From the NCBI GenBank assembly GCA_022385805.1, contig MU277716.1:1-64000 (forward strand): a stretch of DNA of 64,000 nucleotides, in the 5' to 3' direction. The translations under genes and the position numbers were made by a program. Source of the stretch: Pilatotrama ljubarskyi. Lineage: Eukaryota > Basidiomycota > Agaricomycetes > Polyporales > Polyporaceae. Under the pieces are notes generated by a model that did not search any database, had not been told where the DNA came from, and saw nothing but the letters and a program-made list of their open reading frames with translations. Below, in pieces: positions 56,542 to 64,000 of the stretch. The stretch's first letter is position 1, and every line of letters begins with the position of its first letter.

Positions 56542-59500
56542 TCAGGGCATCGATTTGATGCTGTTCAGCCGTACCACCAACGGGAGTAGGGAGACGTTCT
56601 CGCTCGATGCGTAGAACTGGACGCAGTCGAGGTGTACCTGAAACAGAACGTCAGTTCACCGCGGAGACAGATTGTCCGAGTGTTGTAGCTGACCTTGAAC
56701 CTGCGGAAGCACGCGGGTCAGACGACATACGTTATCGGACGTTCATGGAGGACATACCAGTGGTTGAAGTTGGTTTCGAACTTGCCGAGGATATCCCATC
56801 GCTTGGCCATGGAATGGTCACCATCCGGCGTGTCGGCGGCGGCTATAGCATTGTTGGCGGACTTTGTGAAAGACGCCGTATAGAGTGCGAACGTCGAGCA
56901 GGTGACGATCAGCCGCGAGTATGCCTGCAGGCGGTGTCAATCAGCATCCGCGAAGCTCGCAGGAAGCACCAGCACAAACCCTGAGCAGCTTCGAACTCGT
57001 CAGCATGCATTCCTTGAGGCAAGTGTCGAGAAAGTCCACATGGTCTCGCAGTAGCTGGTCGACGGTCTCGACTTTGCCAGCCTCAAGCTTGCTCTCGAGC
57101 TTGCGCCAATTTGGCTCAAGAACCTCGAAGGTCGTGAACGCGAGGATTTGTTGGACAAAGGCGAGCATGCGCGCCCGCAAGAGAAATACACGTTTCCGCC
57201 AGTTCTCAAACTCCGAATGCCAATCCTTGTGCGGCGTTTGCGGGGTCTGTCGACCGGCTTCAGGACCGGTGCCGCGAGGCCGGGTTGGTCGTCGCCAGGC
57301 TGCGGTCTTATGTTCGATCCACATTGCCGAGAGCGACTGCTCGACGTGCTTGAGGTGTAGGAGAAATCGGAAGATGAGTTGATAGCGTAAGATGGTCTTA
57401 CGGGAGATCACCAGTGACAGGGGAAACTTGACGTGATAGTCCAACGTTAGCGCGTCAATCGCTGTGTCGAACATGCGGTCAATGCAACCGCTCAGAAAGC
57501 TTGACCCGAGGGAAGTGACTCACCCAGCATCTGTTTCTTATCGTCCTTGTCCTTCTCCCGTTCCTTCTTCTGGGATTCATGGGCGTGGCCGTGTCCCTCC
57601 GCGGCGTCCCCCTCCTCAAGGCCGCTCACATTGACGACCGTCAGGAGCCACTCGTATAGACCGCTTCCGGCCATTGTCACCTTCACATCCTCCCGGAACA
57701 TGGCATCCTCGCCCTGAGCATCTGTGGTTAATGCCAGGTCCAGGAGACTCTGCAATTTCACGAGAGACGCGGACTTCGCCGATTTGCGGAGCTCGGTATG
57801 CGAGAGATCCAGGAGGTGCGTAAGGAACGAGGACTGCGAAAGGAAAAAGTACCGCTTCAGAGAGCGCAGACGAGGGATCAGCTGTTGATCTCGCAGGAGA
57901 AGCTGGAGGAGTGTCCGGTTCGCGTGGGTATAAGCATCCTCAATGCATTTGTAGAACCTGCCAGGGACCTGAGCGGTATGCGAGGGGACGATACGGGGGG
58001 GTCGTACCTCTCGTCGTCCATAGACAAATCTTCGTCGTCGACCTGGCTCGAGTCTCGACGAATTTCGATGCCGCATTCCCGTATTACATTGAGATACTTC
58101 CCTGCCAGCAGGATCTTGTGTTTCCACCGCTCCAGAACCGTCGGAACGCAAGCACCGCCCGGTAAGCGGCCACCGGCTGATCGAGGGGGAGGCACACCAG
58201 CCTGGTGCGCTTTGGAAGATCCGCCGACCGTGGACCCGTCCCTGAGCTTAAATGGAGATGTCAGTGCACAGCAATATACTTGGAGGCGGATCGCGCCCAC
58301 CGTGTATCGACGCTCCCAATATTCGTCAGTATAGTCCATCTCCAGCGTCCCGCGGTTGATGAATTTGCTCTCTTTAACGAGGAGCTCTTCGTATGGGTCA
58401 TCGAGCTTGCCCGTCCGGATCCACGCTTGGACCATTTCCACGTAAGGTTTCCCTGTACCTCGGAGCAGCGCGCCGTACAGCTCCCGAGCCGCAGGGTCCC
58501 CTGACATACTCTGCATCCGATCGTGCAAGATAGCGAGGACCTCTCCACCCTTGACGGCGATGCCACTCGCTCCACCGTTGACTCCCAGGCCGGTCGTCTT
58601 GATCTCCGACAAGACCGCCTTAAGCTTCGCGCCCCCCAGGCCCAGGGCTTCGTTGCGTGCGTCTTCCTCGGCATCGGACGCATCGGAAGAGGACGTTGAC
58701 AGCTCTGCCGTCGGATCATCTGCCGTGGCCAGGTCGGTGATGAGAAGATAGAGGAGGGAAAGCGTATGCAGCGTGGGATGGACATAGAACCACAGTTTCT
58801 GCAGCGTAAAGTGCGGCGAAGTATTGAACGCGTGCTCCAGCTGGGAGAGCAATGTTTGGTAGTCCTGTCCACTTTTCAGGGCGCATGCTACAGTGTATGA
58901 TGAAACGCGCATGCCTTCAACATATCTCGCATTGAGGCGCAAAGCGCATGGTTGACCAGGCCGAAATCGAGATGGCTGCGGGACTCGATGAATGCGCTGA
59001 TCGCAGTGTAGTAAGTGGCCAATGGCAGTATACGTTCAACCAAGTCGCGCAGGGAAGGGTCTCCACGGTGCATCAGCTATACCTACTGAGGCATAGATCG
59101 ACTGCTGCGCACCTAATGAAGGCGCGACGAGGAATTTCATGCCGTTGAGTGGGTCCTCATCGTCCGAGGAATAGTCTGGGTGATATGTGATGTGCGTCCC
59201 TTCAATGCCCTGGCATCACACCAAGCAGTCAGTTTACTCCTTTGCAAGCCACTCAAACAGCTATGCTAGTCGTCCGCATCCGTCAGTTCGACGTGAGTCA
59301 GGACGCGACGTAGGGTTCGATCGAGCTCCCGCGAGAGCGTAGTATACCATACTCAGGGCGCGCCGCCCATGGTAGCGCTCCGCGGACATGCTGCAACGCT
59401 CGAGTGGCATGAACGCCTGCGAGCGGTCAGCGGGTTCACGTAAGGCCAAGGATCGTCGGCGTCCTTACTGGCCAACGGCCAAGACCCGGTGCCCCGCGAA

Positions 59501-60093
59501 GGTTCGTGGCGACGAATGTCCCCCATTCCTGAGAGGCACGACTGACGGGTGCCGACAGGTACATCGCTGCATCTGAGAGGATGGGACGCAAGGCAGACGC
59601 GCGGGACGTACCATCAGGACGTATAGCAGATCCTCCAGAACAAGCGCTTCTTGTATCTCCACCGGGACGTCGTACAGGGACGTGTCCCTGGCTTTGCCCT
59701 TGCCCTTGTCCCTGTGACCGCTGCTGGATACAACTCGAGAGTTGAGCGGCGCGCGCACGAATGATCGTTCCGCCTCGAACGAGGCCTCGTCGCGTCCTGT
59801 GAATGCGCGAAAGACCGTGAGGGGCGCTGAGGGGTAATGAGCTCGTGGGCGACGTACTCCTCCTCCCGCTGTCACGCGAGACCTGCACTTGTACGTCTAT
59901 GTCTTCGACCAGCTCGTCTTCTACGTAGTGCCGGTTCCGTCTCACGGACGCGATCGTATCGGTTACCTGGGATCAGTCAGTCCAGGTTTCCTACGATCTG
60001 CGGTCAGACGCGTACTTTGTGATATTCCTTCGCAGAGAGCGTTAAATTCTTCTTCCTTCCTCCTGAGCGCGCCATCGGTGTATATGGGTCCAT
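56542..60093 (-). CDS. gamma-tubulin complex component 2 (GCP2 / Spc97)
   Basis: Core subunit of the gamma-tubulin small complex that nucleates microtubules at the spindle pole body. The likely start is ATG 60093 (MDPYTPMARSGGRKKNLTLS), with short N-terminal exons not fully resolved. The first diagnostic block is VPVEIQEALVLEDLLYVLM|GIEGTHI. Next come DPSLRDLVERILPLATYYTA and DFGLVNHALCASMRDMLKA. LQKLWFYVHPTLHTLSLLY and a Ser/Asp-rich insert (about 58700) follow. The GRIP1 signature KESKFINRGTLEMDYTDEYW and ERRYT come after that. The GRIP2 half contains RSLKRYFFLSQSSFLTHLLD, DYHVKFPLSLVISRKTILRY, LIFRFLLHLKHVEQSLSAMW, FEVLEPNWRKLE and DHVDFLDTCLKECML. The last exons, SRLIVTCSTFALYTA and VHLDCVQFYASSENVSLLP, end at the stop 56542-56544. 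Domains are complete; it is head to head with NAM9. Confidence 0.88.
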
Positions 60094-60410
60094 ATTGAAC
60101 GGGGTGGGAAGAGAATAACGGTAGGGGTGGAGGCGGTTGAGGTCAAGCTGCGAGGAGCGCGAGAGCGCGCGTCGCGGGACGCGCGCGATCGTACCGGCGT
60201 CTATAGAGTTTATAACGTCTACCCTTACTGAGTAAGTACAGGTAACAGCTCAAGTAACAATCCTTTTTAAGGTGGGTGTAATCCGGATTCGTCGACGCCT
60301 ACACAACGGGTAGCCGTTAGGAATTTCTTCCGCGCTTGACCACCGCCGTCACTTGTCCCGCGACCACTGCTGTCCTTCCATCGTCTACGCCGTGGTAGAC
60401 GACCGCAATC
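60094..60410. promoter_or_regulatory. shared divergent promoter of GCP2 and uS4m
   Basis: A 317-bp region between the start codons at 60093 (minus) and 60411 (plus). Core promoters for both genes must lie here; no individual motif was assigned. Confidence 0.5.
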
Positions 60411-61615
60411 ATGCGGGATGCGAAGGTTTACAACTTCAAAAGGGCGCTGCCGCGTATGGTGCGTCAGACACGTCTCTGTGTGCGTCTTCGGAACTGACAG
60501 CCGTCTAGAGCTGGCACCCCCACAACCTCTACAACCTTTGGCGACGTTCCTATGGCCCTCTACAACAGATCACGGACCGTGTCGAGTACAAGGAGACTCT
60601 GAACTGGCGACGGTGGACAGCGAAGGCTCTTCTGCGTGGCTACCACGGCGACTACATCAATGAGAAGGTCTTCAAGCGGTGGTACCTCCCGGAGAACTTG
60701 CCCGACGTCCGGCCCCCAGAGGCTCTCACCGCCGATCCCGGTACTGACCTGAACAAGTGGGCACTGAAAGACAAGGCAGCAGAGCGAGCAGCCAGACGGT
60801 TGGAGGAGGAGAAGAAGAAGGGGCTTGCGCCTGTAGGGAGCTTGATGTTCTCCGAGGTTGAGCGGAGGATAGACGTGATCATATTCCGGGCATGCTTTGC
60901 ACATAGTGTGTATGATGCTCGGAGGATGGTCATTCATGGGAACGTCTTGCTGAATGGCAAGAAAGTACGTGACCTCTCTTGTTGTGGCCTCCATGCTTCC
61001 TCAATTTGCATCTCCCTCCAGCACACCAACCCCAACACTCGTCTTGCTCCTGGAGACATGGTTTCTGTGGATCCGAAGGCGATACGCTTCTTGCAACCTC
61101 GTCCGGAGCGAGAAGAGGACGTGGAGCGAGAAGAGGACGTGGAGGAGGACTCTGAGAAGGTTGAGGAAAGCAAGGCCGAGTCTGCGGAGGCTGTTGAAGG
61201 GGAGAGTGCTTTTGAAAGCGCCGCGGAGACTCAGGAAACCACCGCAGAGGACGACGCTGACGAAGAGTCCACTGAGGAGTCGAAAGCCGCGGCCAGGAAG
61301 TCGAAATCGCACAAGAACTCCCGTTACAGCGACAAGCCTTCCGCCATCCCAACTGGCCCCGGCCTCACCCCCTTCCACCTCCCTCCGTATGCGTCGCCGT
61401 TCATCTTCATTCCCGCCTACCTGGAGCCTTCGTTCTCGACATGCTCCGTCATATACCTCCGACACCCGACGGCGCGTCCCGGGTACTCCGAGATCCCTAC
61501 GCCTTGGGATGCTGATGGCGAGATCGTGCGTCTTGCATGGGAGTGGTACTCGAAGCGCCGGATGCGGATACGGAGCAAGAGCCAGCTGGCCCGCATGCCC
61601 GAGAACAGGCAATAG
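60411..61615 (+). CDS. NAM9: mitochondrial ribosomal protein uS4m (NAM9)
   Basis: Small-subunit mitoribosomal protein of the S4 family. Exon 1 (60411-60458) encodes MRDAKVYNFKRALPRM. Exon 2 begins SWHPHNLYNLWRRSYGPLQQ and includes TLNWRRWTAKALLRGYHGDY, then the S4 RNA-binding domain MFSEVERRIDVIIFRACFAH, SVYDARRMVIHGNVLLNGKK. After an intron the domain ends NTRLAPGDMVSVDPKAIRFL. An acidic, low-complexity insertion of about 80 residues follows, partly a duplicated REEDVE unit, then a basic patch. The conserved fungal C-terminus is PSFSTCSVIYLRHPTARPGY, SEIPTPWDADGEIVRLAWEW and YSKRRMRIRSKSQLARM. It stops at 61613-61615. The conserved ends leave little doubt about identity; the acidic insert varies between fungi. 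Confidence 0.9.
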
Positions 61616-62705
61616 CCTTGGTACTAGATGTCGGTCCCTACTTACAGGGTATAGTAATACATGGCTTAATCTGGCGCTGCTTGAATTATGGCACATCCGC
61701 ACCCCTACTCATAGTTGCAGGAGCTTGTATATCTCTCTTTCGAGAGTCCGTGCACGGTGAAGATCTCCCGAAAAGAAATGCGAGGAACGTAACCGTACTG
61801 TATGTAGAACGCCCCGAGTTCGGCGGCTCCAGCGAGTCAGGCGCCAGGACGCGGGCGCTATAACACCGCCGCCACGAGGTGCATGTGTTTGTGCCGCACC
61901 GCTGACGACAACCTCCAGCCAGAGTCCAGACTCTGCAGTGGACTTACTGGTGAAGGCATCGACCGTCCTTGAAGTGGACTATCTCGTTTCTTCTTGCCTT
62001 CATGCTCTCTCCGGTCAAATATCCGCTAGTCTCAAGACGGTGAAGATCTTGAACCGTCAAAGCGCAGAAAAAGAATCAGCAGATCTGAATGAGTAGTTTA
62101 CTGCCTCTACGACATGGCACGCGCCGTAAGACAACACGGGTTATCGCCCACTCGGCCTCTCCAGCGGCACTTCGAGCTCCTGCTACAAGGCCAATAACAT
62201 TGTGGCCGTGGAAGACAACCTCGGAGCAAGCTCCACCTCGTAAGGAGCAACTGTCATAAGGTGTATATTCAACCAGTGCTGAGCGCATATTCATCAGGAA
62301 CAACGCTGAGGTCGCGTGTCTGGTTTGTGTTTGGAACGGCTTGCGTAGCGCTCAGTGTACCATTGTGGTACAGCAGGCTGAGGCGCACCATTAGCCAGTT
62401 GGTCCCTGAGGATAATCCGCAAGACGGGTCCGATAATGACCGCCGAGAGGTAGTAGGCTGCACTGCCGTCTGGCACTCGCACATGACTGACCATATTCAC
62501 GGCCGATAGGGCCAACCTAGCGCGCTTCCGCTCAAAGCTGAGGTGGGTCTGCGAACTCTATGCTCCCTGTAGGTCGGTGATTCACACATTGCATACATAG
62601 CAGGACCCCTCGAAGGCAGGCACACCCACGCCGGGCTTTACGTTATCCGCGTGTACTGACTCACAATGTCAATAGTTTGGCTGGCACGGCCTCTCTTTTC
62701 TGCAG
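61616..62705. other. region holding the unresolved 5' part of the phospholipase gene
   Basis: About 1.1 kb. The phospholipase gene that follows enters through a TTTTCTGCAG acceptor at about 62696-62705, so its first exon or exons and promoter probably lie here. I could not define them. Confidence 0.3.
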
Positions 62706-64000
62706 TTCTCTGTGCCAGTGCAAGCTATCTCATCCTCATTGTCGACGTGGAGCTGGCCAACCTCACTCCCAACCCCCGACATCCGGTGGCCCGCCTCTTT
62801 CTCGGTCGCCGACCTGCAGGAGCGTCTCTCGGCGCTTCTGCTCGAGCTCGGACTTGGCCCAGGCTCGCTGTACGACGAGATCGTCAACCGCCCTCCCGAC
62901 CCAGTCATCCATCCTGAATGCGAGTGGGACGCAGAAGTCCGCCTCGGCGAGGACTTGTGCATTGCAGAGCGGGCGTTTCTCGGGGAGCGCAAGAGACGGA
63001 TGAGAACTGCCTTCGCAGAACTCATGGGTGTCCCGGAAAGCGAAGTAGACGAGCGTGACCTACCCATCGTTGCCATCGCTGGTTCTGGCGGAGGTTTGTT
63101 TCGTCATTCTGGTCGGGCATCTCGAGACTAACACGATGCTTCTGACCAGGTTATCGGGCAATGCTCAACACACTTGGATCTCTCACAGCGGCGAAGGCAT
63201 CAGGCGTGCTAGACTGCGTAACCTACACCGCAGGCGTGTCAGGTACTTTCGCTTCAGATCGAATCGATACTTCAGGTCCCAACCTTCGAGCGCTTTAGGT
63301 AGCTGCTGGGCCTTGGGAATTCTGTACTCGGGAGTAGCAGGCTCTCACAGGCCTGAGGACGCCGCGGCCCACGCTAAGGCGCGCATTCAACTCAGCTACC
63401 TGGATATGGAGACACTCGACGCTCTGGTTACTCCTCCTACGAACAAGGTAAGCATATCGTTACACATGACGCTTTGTGTATGCTGATGGTATACGTCGGC
63501 CCTTGGCAGTATCTCCTGGTGAGTCTTGTGTCCGATTGACTTATCTTGTTGACTGAGGCTTGCAAGTCCGGTATCCTCAGGAAAGCCGCTGGCCCCACAG
63601 GCACTGCATCGCTCGTGGACCTTTACGGCACATTGCTCTCCTCCAGGCTATACGTTCCTACCGACGTCACGCTACTCGACCCGCGGCATCTGTCCCTGCA
63701 TTTTTACCGCAGGAACCTTGACAATGGCGCTTTGCCCCTGCCCATTCTGAGCGCCATCCAGCACGGTACGCGCAACGCAGTCACTTTTGGACACTTGAGG
63801 GCGCGATTGACGCCATGCACTCAGTGACGCCGCCGGAGAAAGCTGAGGTGATCAAGGAAGTCGCGAACGAGAAGGCTCTGTCTGTCGATGGCAATCGCGC
63901 CGAGACTCTGGACAAGGAGCAACAATATCTCGAGCGGGAAATTAGGTGGTTATGGTACGAGTTCACGCCATATGAGGTTGGATGCGATGAGCTAGGTGGT
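62706..64000 (+). CDS. cytosolic phospholipase A2 / lysophospholipase catalytic domain protein, 3' end off the window
   Basis: Patatin-related cPLA2-type lipase, partial at both ends. The first exon seen (from about 62706) has DIRWPASFSVADLQERLSAL, ECEWDAEVRLGEDLCIAERA and LPIVAIAGSGGG. Splicing to YRAMLNTLGSLTAAKASGVL creates the glycine-rich oxyanion loop SGGGYRAML. The nucleophile motif GVSG|SCWALGILYSG is rejoined across an intron at about 63241-63298. Then come ARIQLSYLDMETLDALVTPP, LVDLYGTLLSSRLYVPTDV and LPLPILSAIQH. The last visible exon is MHSVTPPEKAEVIKEVANEK with EIRWLWYEFTPYEVGCDELG at the right edge. The catalytic Asp half lies beyond 64000. Expected activity is phospholipid acyl hydrolysis. 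Confidence 0.82.

Noticed and set aside
1..64000. Search by eye for tRNA genes, rRNA, CRISPR arrays and viral cassettes
   Set aside because: None was recognised; spaced repeat arrays typical of CRISPR are absent and would not be expected in a fungal nuclear genome.

Overview
The window looks like nuclear DNA of an agaricomycete basidiomycete, most plausibly a wood- or litter-decaying fungus of the Polyporales type. The reasons are moderately high GC, genes densely broken by GT-AG introns mostly of 45-80 bp, genes on both strands without operons, and a gene set (sedolisins, serine carboxypeptidases, ferric reductase, Asl1/GH128 glucanase, GCP2, mitoribosomal uS4) that is fungal in content and architecture. 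Genus cannot be decided from the sequence alone. Gene models were built by hand from homologous reading frames joined at GT-AG sites, so short first exons are the least certain parts. Layout, 1-20 kb: the edge holds an unidentified N-terminal fragment, followed by an aldo/keto reductase on the minus strand. A secreted-peptidase block follows: a truncated serine carboxypeptidase (S10) relic that stops at a small terminal-inverted-repeat element, an intact S10 gene on the minus strand, two paralogous serine palmitoyltransferase small-subunit genes (minus), then two intact S10 genes in tandem on the plus strand. Layout, 17.5-26 kb: a UBX/UAS-domain ER protein of the Ubx2/FAF2 type (minus) is head to head with a CUE-domain membrane protein of the Cue1 type (plus), so two ER-associated degradation factors share a 308-bp promoter region. 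Next are a small hydrophobic secreted protein and a Bem46-type alpha/beta hydrolase. Layout, 28-41 kb: an unusual AGC-like protein kinase, a prenylcysteine oxidase head to head with a NOPCHAP1/DUF4598-type gene, and two tandem S53 sedolisins. Layout, 42-64 kb: a ferric reductase, a GH128-like glucanase, a myosin-light-chain EF-hand protein, an orphan protein with about seven membrane segments, a gene-poor stretch containing a Tourist/Harbinger-like MITE with TTA target duplications, a glutathione S-transferase, the gamma-tubulin complex component GCP2 head to head with mitochondrial ribosomal protein uS4m (NAM9), and a cytosolic-PLA2-type lipase running off the right edge. Function: three S10 carboxypeptidases and two S53 sedolisins within about 38 kb suggest an acid-active extracellular protein-digestion locus enlarged by local duplication. 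The remaining genes are housekeeping functions in ER quality control, sphingolipid synthesis, cytoskeleton, iron uptake and mitochondrial translation. No CRISPR array, viral gene cluster, tRNA or rRNA gene was recognised.
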